64,000 nucleotides of DNA, from assembly GCA_023457435.1 (NCBI GenBank), contig JAEWLS010000005.1, positions 1-64,000 on the forward strand. Reading direction: 5' to 3'. Numbering within the stretch: the first letter of the stretch is position 1; each line of letters opens with the position of its first letter. The notes beneath the pieces are model-generated. The model saw nothing but the letters and a program-made list of their open reading frames with translations, was not told the origin of the DNA and did not search any database. Position numbers and translations under genes: made by a program. Source of the DNA: Pseudomonadota bacterium. GTDB lineage: Bacteria > Pseudomonadota > Alphaproteobacteria > Rhizobiales > Rhizobiaceae. Shown here in pieces: positions 19,340-28,049 of the stretch.

Positions 19340-20437
19340 ATGTCGGAAATCGAGACGGGGCCGCCGGCTGTGCCGGCCCTCAGCATGAGACGCGAGCAGT
19401 TCGTCTTTACCGGCAGCGCTCGCGAATATTTCGGCATCTGGATCGTCAACGTGCTGCTGACGATCGTGACGCTGGGCATCTACTCAGCGTGGGCGAAGGT
19501 GCGGCGCAACCGCTATTTCTACGGCAATACGCATCTGGGCGGCGGCAGCTTCGACTACCACGCGCGCCCCGCGCAAATCCTTATCGGCCGTTTGATCGTT
19601 CTCGTCGTGCTGCTCCTCTACAACGTTGCGGTGCAATTCCTGCCTCTGGTCGGTGGCCTGATCGGCGTGGCGTTCCTCTTCGCCGTGCCGTGGTTCGTCA
19701 TGCGCGGGCTGCGGTTCAGCGCCCGAGTGACGAGCTTCCGAAACGTGCGGTTCGATTTCACCGGCGGCTATGGCGGGGCGTTCCTGGCCTATCTGCTCGG
19801 CGGGCTTCTCACTTGGGGATCGGCGGGGCTGCTTGCCCCGCTGGCGTCGCAATGGGCGTGGAACTACACGCTGTCCAACCTCAGATATGGCGACCGCCCG
19901 ATCGAGTGCGAGCCGCGGCTCGAGAAACTATACGGCCAGCTCATCATGCCCGCAGTGCTGCTTATCGTTGGCGGTGGGGTCGTGCTCGCCATTGGGATAG
20001 CCGCCTTCATTATCGCTTCTGGCCTGGATCTCGAAAAGCAGCTTTCCTCGGACTACGCGGTCTTCGGAATCCTTACAGCGCTGTACGTGGCGCTGCTGCC
20101 ATTCTTTCTGCTCTACGTGCTTGTCGGCATGCTGTACCGGGCCGGCATCCGCAACGTCGCACTGAACGAGACTGTCGTCGACGGCCGCCACGTCTTCGCG
20201 TCGTCGATTCGCAGGTGGCGGTACGCCTGGATCGCCATTTCGAACTTCTTCTCCACAGTACTGACGCTGGGACTGCTTCGCCCCTGGGCGGCGGTGCGAA
20301 TGGCAAAGTACATCGCATCGGCGACGGTCCTCTATTCGGCGGGCTCGCTGGAGGACTACCTCAGCGCCGTGCGTGACGAGACGGGCGTCGTCGGCTCCGA
20401 GTACATGGACGTGGAAGGTCTCGACTTTGGCTTCTGA
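19340..20437 (+). CDS. DUF898 (YjgN family) membrane protein
   Basis: Integral membrane protein of 365 residues in the YjgN/DUF898 family. It shows the family repeat in which a segment like EYFGIWIVNVLLTIVTLGIYSAWAKVRRNRYFYGNT recurs (second copy near YAWIAISNFFSTVLTLGLLRPWAAVRMAKY). About seven membrane helices. Function is unknown; fusions and pairings with M48 peptidases suggest a membrane-bound proteolysis or envelope role. The ATG at 19340 follows GGAGG; a GTG at 19325 lies before that site. Its stop overlaps the start of the M48 gene. Confidence 0.85.
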   Translation: MSEIETGPPAVPALSMRREQFVFTGSAREYFGIWIVNVLLTIVTLGIYSAWAKVRRNRYFYGNTHLGGGSFDYHARPAQILIGRLIVLVVLLLYNVAVQFLPLVGGLIGVAFLFAVPWFVMRGLRFSARVTSFRNVRFDFTGGYGGAFLAYLLGGLLTWGSAGLLAPLASQWAWNYTLSNLRYGDRPIECEPRLEKLYGQLIMPAVLLIVGGGVVLAIGIAAFIIASGLDLEKQLSSDYAVFGILTALYVALLPFFLLYVLVGMLYRAGIRNVALNETVVDGRHVFASSIRRWRYAWIAISNFFSTVLTLGLLRPWAAVRMAKYIASATVLYSAGSLEDYLSAVRDETGVVGSEYMDVEGLDFGF

Positions 20438-21482
20438 AGAGGCCCCCATCGTCGGCATCTGGCATCCGGCCCGTTCGAGCCGTGCCGTCGCCTCGAGCCT
20501 GCACTTCGCTGAAGGCATCGTGCAGGCACGTGACGCGGACGGCAAGCCGCTGGCCGCGACGCCGCTGGCCGCGCTCGAAGTGTCCGATCGGGTGGGATCG
20601 ATCGTGCGGCGCATTTCGTTCGCGGACGGAAGCGTGTTCGAAACACCGGATAATGACGGCATAGACGCCGCCCTGCGCGCGCTTCGCCGCAGGGTATCGC
20701 GGATCCACGAGCTGGAGCGCTTCAGGCCGCGCCTGCTGATCTTCGTGATGCTCGTGATCGGCTTGTCATTCGCAGTCTACCGATACGCGGTGCCGCTTCT
20801 CGTCGAAGGCGCGATTGCGGCGACGCCGCCCGTGGTACCACAGTTGCTCAGCAAGTCGGCGATGATCTCGCTCGACACGACGTTGCTGGCTCCGAGCAAA
20901 CTGCCGGCGCAGCGTCGGGATGCCATTGCCACCGCTTTTGCGCAGCTGGCGTCGCGAGCACCTGGCGGCGCCGAGAAGTACAACCTCAACTTCCGTTTCG
21001 GCGGGCCCGTTGGTCCCAATGCCTTCGCGCTGCCGGACGGTACCGTGGTGCTCACCGACGAGCTCGTGGAGATGGCAGCAGCGGACACCGACGCCGTGCT
21101 CGGCGTGCTCGCGCACGAGATCGGCCATGTCGAATTCGAGCACTCCCTGCGCCAGATCTACCGCGCCGCCGGCATCGCAGGGTTGATCATGCTGATAGGC
21201 GGCGACCTCGGCAGCGGCTTCGAGGACGTTGTCGTACAGGGCGCGGCGCTCTTGTCGCTGTCGTTCTCGCGCACCCAGGAGGCGCAGGCCGACCGCTACA
21301 GCGTCGAACTCATGCATGCGGACGGGCGGGATCCATTCGCTATCGTCCGCTTCTTCGAGCTGCTGCGGGACAAGCTCGACGACAAGGGACATGCGGACAC
21401 GTTCCTCTCGACCCACCCCGCCACAGCCGAGCGGATCGAGGAAACGCGGCGCTATGCCGAGGATCTTGTTGAAGGCCGGTGA
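20427..21482 (+). CDS. M48 family membrane metallopeptidase
   Basis: Zinc metalloprotease of the M48 (Ste24/HtpX-like) family, about 351 residues. A soluble N-terminal domain (1-95) precedes one membrane helix (LLIFVMLVIGLSFAVYRYAV), then the peptidase domain with HEIGH (His230, Glu231, His234) and the downstream third zinc ligand Glu in QEAQADRYSVELM; FLSTHPATAERIE closes the domain. The start is inferred as a TTG at 20427 preceded by GGAAGG, overlapping the DUF898 stop by eleven bases. A GTG at 20373 is possible but would extend far into DUF898. The pair is likely an operon. Confidence 0.84.
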   Translation: MASEEAPIVGIWHPARSSRAVASSLHFAEGIVQARDADGKPLAATPLAALEVSDRVGSIVRRISFADGSVFETPDNDGIDAALRALRRRVSRIHELERFRPRLLIFVMLVIGLSFAVYRYAVPLLVEGAIAATPPVVPQLLSKSAMISLDTTLLAPSKLPAQRRDAIATAFAQLASRAPGGAEKYNLNFRFGGPVGPNAFALPDGTVVLTDELVEMAAADTDAVLGVLAHEIGHVEFEHSLRQIYRAAGIAGLIMLIGGDLGSGFEDVVVQGAALLSLSFSRTQEAQADRYSVELMHADGRDPFAIVRFFELLRDKLDDKGHADTFLSTHPATAERIEETRRYAEDLVEGR

Positions 21483-21509
21483 CGCCGGCGATTAGGCCGG
21501 CGGACCTTG

Positions 21510-22487
21510 CTACAAGCTCAGCTGGTAGGTGTGGGGAACGTAGCGGTAACCCACATCCATCTTCTCGACGTAACCGACCGATGGCCACGGCATGTGGTAG
21601 CCGATGAACGGCAGACGGTCGGCCGCGATCATATCGAAGACCTTCTTGCGTGTTGCGGCGCCCTGTTCCTTGTCCATGTCGAAAGCCACATGCCACTCGG
21701 GCCGCTGCAGCGACGCGACGAAATGGTTGGCCGTGTCGGCGGTGACGATCAGCGCCTTACCCCCCGATTCCAGGCGGAAGATCATATGGCCGGGCGTGTG
21801 GCCGGGCGCGGCGAGACCGACGATGCCGGCAACGACCTCGCCGTTGTCCTCGATGAACGTCATCTTCTCGGCGAGCGGCTTCACCTTGGCGTCGACTGCC
21901 TTGGCGTTGTTCGCGGTCGGCCCGGACATGCGGTCGGGCGATGTCCAGAAGTCATACTCGGTCTTGCCGGCGACGTAACGGGCATTCGGGAAAGCCGGGG
22001 CGCCGCCTTCCGTCAGGCCGCCTATGTGGTCGCCATGCATGTGCGTGATGACGACCACGTCGACGTCCTCGGGCTTGTAGCCCGATGCGGCAAGCTGCTC
22101 GATCAACTGACCCATCCCGCCTTGCCTCGCACCTTCCCCAAGGCCTGTATCGAAGAGAACCAGCTCGCTGCCAGTGCTGACCAGGGTCGGCGAAAAGCCG
22201 TTCACGAACCGGCTCGGCGGCAGCAGGTTTGCCTCCATCAGCGCCGCCACTTCTTCCGGTGGCTGATTTGCACCGAACGTGGGATGAGGCCCGTCGCTCG
22301 CACGCGCGCCATCGCGGATCGTCGTGATCTCGAACTCGCCCAGCTTGAAACGGTGGAAGCCGGGGCTGGGGACCTGCGGCATCGCAACCTGCGCGGCAGC
22401 CGCCCGCACCATGATCTGCGGCACTGCGAGGCCAATCGCGCCAACTGCGCCAAGCTTGAACAATGTTCTGCGATCGGTCGACATCAT
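21510..22487 (-). CDS. Exported metallo-beta-lactamase-fold hydrolase
   Basis: 325-residue member of the metallo-beta-lactamase superfamily. The zinc motif is HMHGDHIGG, with further ligands in APGHTPGHM and the C-terminal GYHMPW. The N-terminus has paired Arg followed by a hydrophobic segment (TDRRTLFKLGAVGAIGLAV ... AAAAQ), which suggests Tat export to the periplasm with the metal already bound. Similar proteins are annotated as quorum-quenching lactonases or as general hydrolases; activity cannot be told here. Start codons at 22487 and 22484 both follow AAGGGAG. Confidence 0.8.
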   Translation of the reverse strand: MMSTDRRTLFKLGAVGAIGLAVPQIMVRAAAAQVAMPQVPSPGFHRFKLGEFEITTIRDGARASDGPHPTFGANQPPEEVAALMEANLLPPSRFVNGFSPTLVSTGSELVLFDTGLGEGARQGGMGQLIEQLAASGYKPEDVDVVVITHMHGDHIGGLTEGGAPAFPNARYVAGKTEYDFWTSPDRMSGPTANNAKAVDAKVKPLAEKMTFIEDNGEVVAGIVGLAAPGHTPGHMIFRLESGGKALIVTADTANHFVASLQRPEWHVAFDMDKEQGAATRKKVFDMIAADRLPFIGYHMPWPSVGYVEKMDVGYRYVPHTYQLSL

Positions 22488-22686
22488 CTCTCCCTTTCCT
22501 GTGTTGCAGTGCGGGCCCGCACCTGGGCGAGCAAGGTGGCGCAAGCTCATACAATCGCAACCGCCCTCACCCGAACTTTACCGCTAAGCATGCAACCGTG
22601 ATCGCCCAAGCGGCGATATCGCATGGCAACGGGCATCCGGCGGACAGGACAAGATCGGGAGAGCGTGTTAACGCCGTCGCATCGAC

Positions 22687-24141
22687 ATGAACGCAAGTCC
22701 TCCCCAGGCACCGCCGGTCCTCCTTCGTCCCAGCCGATCCCTCCCGATCGTGCTGGCTGTGGCCCTGTTCATGGAGAACATGGATTCCACCGTGATCGCG
22801 ACGTCGCTGCCGCAGATCGCTTCCGACATCGGCACCAGTCCGGTGGCCCTCAAGCTCGCCCTAACCGCCTACCTGGTCTCGCTTGCCATCTTCATCCCCG
22901 TCAGCGGCTGGATGGCCGACAGGTACGGCGCCAAGAACGTATTCCGCGCCGCGATAGCCGTGTTTGTTGCCGGATCACTTGCCTGCGCCTTCGCAAACTC
23001 GCTCGGCGCCTTCGTCGTGTCGCGCTTTCTGCAAGGCATGGGCGGGGCGATGATGACGCCGCTCGCGCGCCTCGTGCTTGTCCGCTCCACGCCGAAGGCG
23101 GCACTGGTATCGACCATGGCGTGGCTGACGACCCCTGCCCTCATCGGACCCATGGTCGGTCCACCCATTGGCGGCTTCATCACCACCTACTTCTCGTGGC
23201 ACTGGATCTTCATCCTCAATGTGCCGATCGGCATCATTGGCATAATCGCGGCCACGCGCGTGCTACCCGAAATCCCGCGCGAGGGGCGGCGTAAGCTCGA
23301 CGTCACGGGATTCCTGCTTGCCGCCATGGCCGCGGCAGGCATCGTTTTCGGGCTTTCAGTCATCAGCCTGCCGGCCCTTCCGCCCGCGTTCGGCATCGTC
23401 ACGGCGGCGATCGGCCTTGCGTCACTCGGCCTCTATGTCCGCCACGCCTTGCGCACGACAAATCCTCTGCTCGACGTCCGCCTGTTCAAGCTGCCGATCT
23501 TCCGTGCCGCACTCGGCGGCTCGATATGCTTTCGCATCGGCACCGGCGCGATGCCGTTCCTGCTGCCCCTGATGTTCCAGTTGGCGTTCGGCCTGTCGCC
23601 GCTGCAATCAGGGCTCATCACCTTCGTGTCCGCCATCGGCGCGCTGTCGGTGAAGTCGCTCGCGGCCGGCATACTGCGCCGCGCCGGGTTCCGCACCGTG
23701 ACCATTGCCACGGCCATCATCGGCGCCGCCTTTCTGGCAGCCAACGCGCTCTTCACGCCGACGACGCCATACCTGCTGATCCTCGCCGTACTTCTCATGG
23801 GTGGGTTCGTGCGATCACTGTTCTTCTCCAGCGCCAATACGCTCATCTTCGCCGACATCGACGACCGCCAGGCGTCGCAGGCAACAGCTATCGCTGCGAC
23901 GATCCAGCAGATGAGCGTCGCGCTCGGTGTCGCCTTCGCCGGCGGCCTGCTGGAGGCGACGGCGGCGATCACCGGCGACGGGCTCGACCGCTTCGCGTTC
24001 TCGGTCGCGTTCGCGGCGGTCGGTGCGCTGGCGATGCTGTCGGCAATTTTCTTCGTACGCATGCCCGCCGATGCGGGCAGCGCCATTTCCGGGCATGCAG
24101 CCAAGATCAAGACTCGGAACCGGCCAGAAATCGGCGAATAG
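22687..24141 (+). CDS. DHA2-family MFS drug exporter
   Basis: 14-helix MFS transporter of the EmrB/QacA (DHA2) type, 484 residues. Visible markers are the first helix with ALFMENMDSTVIATSLPQIA (the Asp of motif D1), GWMADRYGAKNVF (motif A), and the GPMVGPPIGGF (motif C of antiporters). Exports cationic or lipophilic compounds using the proton gradient by family analogy. No MarR/TetR regulator or EmrA-type partner is adjacent. No clear ribosome site precedes the ATG, so the start could differ slightly. Confidence 0.85.
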   Translation: MNASPPQAPPVLLRPSRSLPIVLAVALFMENMDSTVIATSLPQIASDIGTSPVALKLALTAYLVSLAIFIPVSGWMADRYGAKNVFRAAIAVFVAGSLACAFANSLGAFVVSRFLQGMGGAMMTPLARLVLVRSTPKAALVSTMAWLTTPALIGPMVGPPIGGFITTYFSWHWIFILNVPIGIIGIIAATRVLPEIPREGRRKLDVTGFLLAAMAAAGIVFGLSVISLPALPPAFGIVTAAIGLASLGLYVRHALRTTNPLLDVRLFKLPIFRAALGGSICFRIGTGAMPFLLPLMFQLAFGLSPLQSGLITFVSAIGALSVKSLAAGILRRAGFRTVTIATAIIGAAFLAANALFTPTTPYLLILAVLLMGGFVRSLFFSSANTLIFADIDDRQASQATAIAATIQQMSVALGVAFAGGLLEATAAITGDGLDRFAFSVAFAAVGALAMLSAIFFVRMPADAGSAISGHAAKIKTRNRPEIGE

Positions 24142-24246
24142 GCTTCGTCCGCCCGACGCCCCGAGCCGGTTAGGCCTTCTCGCGGGCTACGCCGGACGCC
24201 AGCCCTCCGCTACGGCTACGGGCGCTCGTCGCTCTCGAAGCCCGTT

Positions 24247-24969
24247 CTAGGGCTTCTCGCCGGCTTCGCCGGACGCTCCTCGCCCCTTGAACCCTTTGGC
24301 AAGGATGAACATTTCGACCGACGCATCGCGCGAAGCAGGCGGCTTCACATGATGGACGGTGCGAAAGTTGCGCTTGAGCATGGTGAGCAGTTCGCCCTCC
24401 GTACCCCCCTGGAAGGTCTTGGCGAGGAAATGCCCGCCTGGCTTGAGCACGGAGACGGCGAACTCGGCAGCGACTTCGCAAAGGCCCATCGTGCGCAAAT
24501 GGTCGGTACGGCGGTGTCCGGTCGTGGGCGCGGCCATGTCCGAAAGCACGATGTCCGGCTCGCCACCCAGCGTCTCCATCAGTCGCGCCGGCGCCTGCGG
24601 GTCGAGAAAGTCCATCTGCAGCACCACAGCCCCCGGCACCGCATCCATCTCCAGATAGTCGATGCCAACGACCCGGGTATCGGCCTCGGTCGAGCGCACC
24701 TTCGCGGCCGCGACCTGGCACCAGCCGCCAGGCGCCGCCCCGAGGTCGATCACGCGCATGCCGGGCTTCAGCAATTGATGCTTGGAGTCAATTTCCACGA
24801 GCTTGAACGCGGCGCGCGAGCGGTATCCTTCTGCCTTCGCCTTATGAACATAAGGGTCGTTGATGTGGCGCTCCAGCCAACGGCGCGACGATTCCTTGAG
24901 GCCGCTCTTCTTCTTGATCTTCGTATGGAGGGCGCGCGCGCCGCTTCCCGAACCGGGTTTCCGCGTCAT
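24247..24969 (-). CDS. rlmE: 23S rRNA 2'-O-methyltransferase RlmE (FtsJ)
   Basis: Methylates U2552 of 23S rRNA. 240 residues with SAM motif DLGAAPGGWCQVA, and the catalytic K-D-K-E set: Lys in SRAAFKLVE, Asp in LSDMAAPTTG, Lys in LAKTFQGG and Glu in SVEMFILA. The N-terminal basic stretch (TKIKKKSGLKESSRRW) is normal for alphaproteobacteria. The ATG at 24969 overlaps the stop codon of ppx/gppA (ATGA), a conserved rhizobial pairing. The longer upstream frame is ppx sequence in another frame. Confidence 0.95.
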   Translation of the reverse strand: MTRKPGSGSGARALHTKIKKKSGLKESSRRWLERHINDPYVHKAKAEGYRSRAAFKLVEIDSKHQLLKPGMRVIDLGAAPGGWCQVAAAKVRSTEADTRVVGIDYLEMDAVPGAVVLQMDFLDPQAPARLMETLGGEPDIVLSDMAAPTTGHRRTDHLRTMGLCEVAAEFAVSVLKPGGHFLAKTFQGGTEGELLTMLKRNFRTVHHVKPPASRDASVEMFILAKGFKGRGASGEAGEKP

Positions 24970-26285
24970 CCACGCCCCCGGGACCAGGCGCCATCCTCGG
25001 TCATCAGTTCCGAGAGTATGCCCTCGCGCAGGCCGCGATCGGCGACGCGCAGACGGCCCGCCGGCCAGACCTGGCGGATGGCGTCGAGGATGGCGCAGCC
25101 GGCCAGAACCAGGTCGGCGCGGTCCGGACCGATGCATGGGTTTGCAACGCGCCGCTCGAAATCCCAACCGAGGAGCCGATCGATCATTGCGGTGACCTCG
25201 CCGTCGCTCATCCAAAGTCCGTCAACCCGGCGACGGTCGTAACGATCGAGACCGAGGTGAACCCCGGCGAGCGTGGTCACCGTTCCCGATGTACCGAGCA
25301 GATGAAAGCCGCGGCCCTTCGCGAGCTCGCCGAGCGCGTTCCGGCCGGAAAAGTCGCCAATCAGCCCGCGCACATAGTCGACCATGGCGGCGAAGCTGTC
25401 GCCGGTCACGGTCCGGCCGCCGAACTTCTCGGCAAGCGACACCACACCGACCGGCAGCGACGTCCAGGCGGCGATATGGTCGGCAAGCTGCTGAGACCTG
25501 CGCCTGCTGACGTCGACCAGCGCGATCTCCGAGGAGCCGCCGCCGATGTCGAACAGTGCGACGGCATCGGTGCCGCTGTCGACCAGCGATCCGCACCCGG
25601 AGACCGCAAGGCGCGCCTCGGTCTGGCGATCGATGATCTCGAGCACGAGGCCGGTTTCCCGCTCGACGCGATCGAGAAACTCCTCGCCGTTCTCCGCCGC
25701 GCGGCACGCTTCCGTCGCGATCAGGCGGCTTCGCCGCGTCAGGCGGAGCGCCAGCTTGTCTGCGCAGATCTTGAGAGCCTCGACGGCGCGGTCCATGGCC
25801 GCCTGCGAGAGGCGCCCACTCGAGGAAAGGCCCTCGCCCAACCTCACGATCCTCGAAAATGCGTCGACCACCCGGAACTGGCCAGGACGCGTCGGCATGG
25901 CGACGAGAAGGCGGCAGTTGTTGGTGCCGAGATCGAGAGCGGCGTAGGCCGCCCCGTGAGCGTAAGCTACAGCGGATCGCGCCGGCGCGGGCTCCGGCGG
26001 CTTCATTGCCGCGACTGCCACCTTCACCGCCGCGGCCGGCGGGGCTCCCGCAGGTGCGAACACCTTGCGCCCGCGACGACGCTTGCGTCTCTTTCGGTGA
26101 TGCAGAGGGGCGTCGGCCCTCGGCGACGCCGGTGCGGCATCCCCAAGACCGTTCCCGCCCGTGTCGCGCCCTGACGCGACTCCTCCGGTGCGGGACGCCC
26201 CAGCCGGCGCAGGGCCGGTTTCGGGGTCTTCCACGTTCGTGTCCTCGGCGCCGCGCGAACCCTCTGGGACGCAGCAGGCGCTCAC
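24966..26285 (-). CDS. Ppx/GppA family phosphatase
   Basis: Exopolyphosphatase/guanosine pentaphosphatase family protein, acting on polyphosphate or pppGpp. 439 residues in the ASKHA fold: phosphate 1 motif AALDLGTNNCRLLVA near 113-127, phosphate 2 motif FDIGGGSSEIALVD near 244-257, and LLGTSGTVTTLAG. It lacks the C-terminal HD domain of E. coli Ppx. The first 110 residues are low-complexity: acidic/Gly/Ala, then a very basic block (HHRKRRKRRRGRK, about 62-74), then Ala/Pro. The true start may be later than 26285. Operon with rlmE by ATGA overlap. Confidence 0.86.
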   Translation of the reverse strand: MSACCVPEGSRGAEDTNVEDPETGPAPAGASRTGGVASGRDTGGNGLGDAAPASPRADAPLHHRKRRKRRRGRKVFAPAGAPPAAAVKVAVAAMKPPEPAPARSAVAYAHGAAYAALDLGTNNCRLLVAMPTRPGQFRVVDAFSRIVRLGEGLSSSGRLSQAAMDRAVEALKICADKLALRLTRRSRLIATEACRAAENGEEFLDRVERETGLVLEIIDRQTEARLAVSGCGSLVDSGTDAVALFDIGGGSSEIALVDVSRRRSQQLADHIAAWTSLPVGVVSLAEKFGGRTVTGDSFAAMVDYVRGLIGDFSGRNALGELAKGRGFHLLGTSGTVTTLAGVHLGLDRYDRRRVDGLWMSDGEVTAMIDRLLGWDFERRVANPCIGPDRADLVLAGCAILDAIRQVWPAGRLRVADRGLREGILSELMTEDGAWSRGRG

Positions 26286-26386
26286 AAATGTTGCGTTGCG
26301 CAGAAGATAGCATCTGCCGCGCCGAACCCCAAGGGCACGATTAGCTGACGACCAAAACGCTGTTTAACGACATAAACCCGCCAGCC

Positions 26387-26408
26387 TAGCAGCCATCGAT
26401 GGCGGCTA
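26387..26408. repeat. 22-bp interrupted palindrome
   Basis: A near-perfect palindrome: TAGC, one base, the 12-bp perfect core GCCATCGATGGC, one base, GCTA. It lies in the 290-bp space between ppx/gppA and tctC1, about 170 bases after the tctC1 stop. It can fold as a hairpin in the tctC1 transcript but has no T-tract. Apart from this I see no gene in 26286-26576 beyond a weak hydrophobic reading frame without a ribosome site. Confidence 0.45.
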
Positions 26409-26576
26409 CGCTGACGGGGTTGAGCAGGATGGCAATGATCGCGGGCACGATCAGGATACTAGTGAACCGCCTAGTTGCGGAACTCGCCCCCACCGGCCGC
26501 TATCACGCGCCCGGTCCCGCTCGTGAGCAGTGATTTCAGCCGATCAGATCGAGCAGCGTGTAGCCACCAGCCGAAG

Positions 26577-27647
26577 CTATTGTTCAAGCACGAAGCCGCT
26601 GTCGGCGAGCTTCTGCCAGGTCTTGATATCGGCAGCGAAGGTCTCGGCGGCCTCGGCTGGCGTGCTACCGACCGGGAACATGCCGGCGCGCTCGGCAACC
26701 GTCTTGTACTCATCGGTCGTCGCAGCTTTGCCAAGGGCGGAAGCGATGCGATCGATAATCTCCTGGGGGGTACCCTTGGGCACGAAGAGCGCCGTCCAGA
26801 GCCCTAGCGTCATCTCTCCGAAGCCCTGTTCCTGCAGGCTGGCAACCTCCGCCAGCCCTGGCCAGCGGCTCTCCGAAGTGACGGCGATTGCCTTGACCTT
26901 GCCGCTCCGGATCATCTCCGTAGCCGAGATCGAGTCGAACATGATCTGCACCTGACCACCCATCAGAGCCAGATTGGCGCTGCCGCTGTCGGCGTATGGG
27001 ATATGGGTGACATCAAGATCGAAGCCCCGGGCGAAACGCTCTGCAATGAGATGCGGCGTGGAGCCGATGCCGGTCGACGCGTAGTTGAGCTTGCCGGGGT
27101 TGGATTTGATGTGGGCGATCAGTTCAGCGACGTTGGAAACGGGCAGATCCGGTGTAACCAGGAGCACCTGCGGCCCCTTTCCCAAGATAGTCACCGGCAC
27201 GATGTCCTTGAGAGGGTCGAAAGTCAGCTTCTTGTTGAAGACCGCATGAATCGCCATCACGCTGGTATGCTGCAGGATCGTGTAACCGTCTGGATCCGAC
27301 TGGGCCACTCGGTTGGCGCCGATCGTGCCGGCTGCGCCAGGGCGGTTGTCGACCACGAAAGGCTGTCCGAGCGCTTCCTGCAGTCGTGATGCTGCCAGGC
27401 GCCCCATCGCGTCGGAAAGTCCGCCCGGTCCATAGGGCACCACGATGGTGACCGGGCGAGCCGGGTAGTCCTGCGCATGCGCAGGCATGCCTGCAAGGAC
27501 CGCGCTTGCAGCAACCGCCAGGCCCGCGGCGACGGAAACGGCGTACCGACGCAGGCAGTTCATGGTGAAATGTGCGGCCGAGGGCATTCGCTCAACGGCG
27601 CCGCCGAGCAATGTAGGTTTGGTACCAAGCTGAAGAAACACTGTCAT
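26577..27647 (-). CDS. TTT-type substrate-binding protein (TctC/Bug), copy 1
   Basis: Periplasmic solute receptor of the TctC/Bug family for a tripartite tricarboxylate transporter; these bind carboxylates. The mature part starts near QDYPARPVTIVVPYGPGGLSD and includes the family blocks NRPGAAGTIGANRVAQSDPDGYT and APGTPQEII-like VPKGTPQEIID. A hydrophobic export signal ends AHAQ. The ATG at 27647 follows GGGAGG and gives 356 residues; an internal Met at 27563 gives a more usual signal length but has no ribosome site. It lies 3' of tctA1 across a 402-bp gap, so it probably has its own promoter, near the palindrome at 27852. Confidence 0.88.
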   Translation of the reverse strand: MTVFLQLGTKPTLLGGAVERMPSAAHFTMNCLRRYAVSVAAGLAVAASAVLAGMPAHAQDYPARPVTIVVPYGPGGLSDAMGRLAASRLQEALGQPFVVDNRPGAAGTIGANRVAQSDPDGYTILQHTSVMAIHAVFNKKLTFDPLKDIVPVTILGKGPQVLLVTPDLPVSNVAELIAHIKSNPGKLNYASTGIGSTPHLIAERFARGFDLDVTHIPYADSGSANLALMGGQVQIMFDSISATEMIRSGKVKAIAVTSESRWPGLAEVASLQEQGFGEMTLGLWTALFVPKGTPQEIIDRIASALGKAATTDEYKTVAERAGMFPVGSTPAEAAETFAADIKTWQKLADSGFVLEQ

Positions 27648-27851
27648 TCCATCCTCCCATTTCGCTTTCGACACCGGGCGGTCCGCGGACAGCGGCGGCC
27701 ACGGGGCTACCGAGCGTTCGTCTTCCCGAATCCAGTGACACCCGCCTGGTCCGCACCGGGCGGTCGGTGCGGCACACACGGCCCCACCTCTCCTACAGAT
27801 GCGCAAAATGCATATGGAAGGCTTCAGCCGGCTTCAAATGGAAAACCGGCA

Positions 27852-27870
27852 AATTTCAGCCAACGAAACC
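27852..27870. promoter_or_regulatory. Candidate IclR-regulon operator, site 1
   Basis: AATTTCAGCCAACGAAACC: TTTCA, five bases, CGAAA (one mismatch to perfect symmetry). It lies about 205 bases upstream of tctC1 in the otherwise empty 27648-28049 gap, which shows no other gene. It matches five further sites in this window (consensus AATTTCA-N5-YGRAA). Function is inferred from recurrence and position. Confidence 0.5.
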
Positions 27871-28049
27871 AGTAACGTCCAAGAGGAGGCTAAGTGCGCT
27901 GCTGATTTTTCGGCGCAGAAACTGCACGGCTTTACTGACAGTGCTGCAAGACGGAATTCAATACTATGGGTTATGGACGCCGTACATGCACGCGCGCCCG
28001 GCTGCTCTCCCGTCTACTTTATCACAGTGCCTCTAGGCCCGAGGCCGGA

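Noticed and set aside
26386..26493. 35-residue hydrophobic reading frame on the minus strand with one possible membrane span
   Set aside because: It needs a GTG start without any ribosome site and overlaps the palindrome; not enough support.
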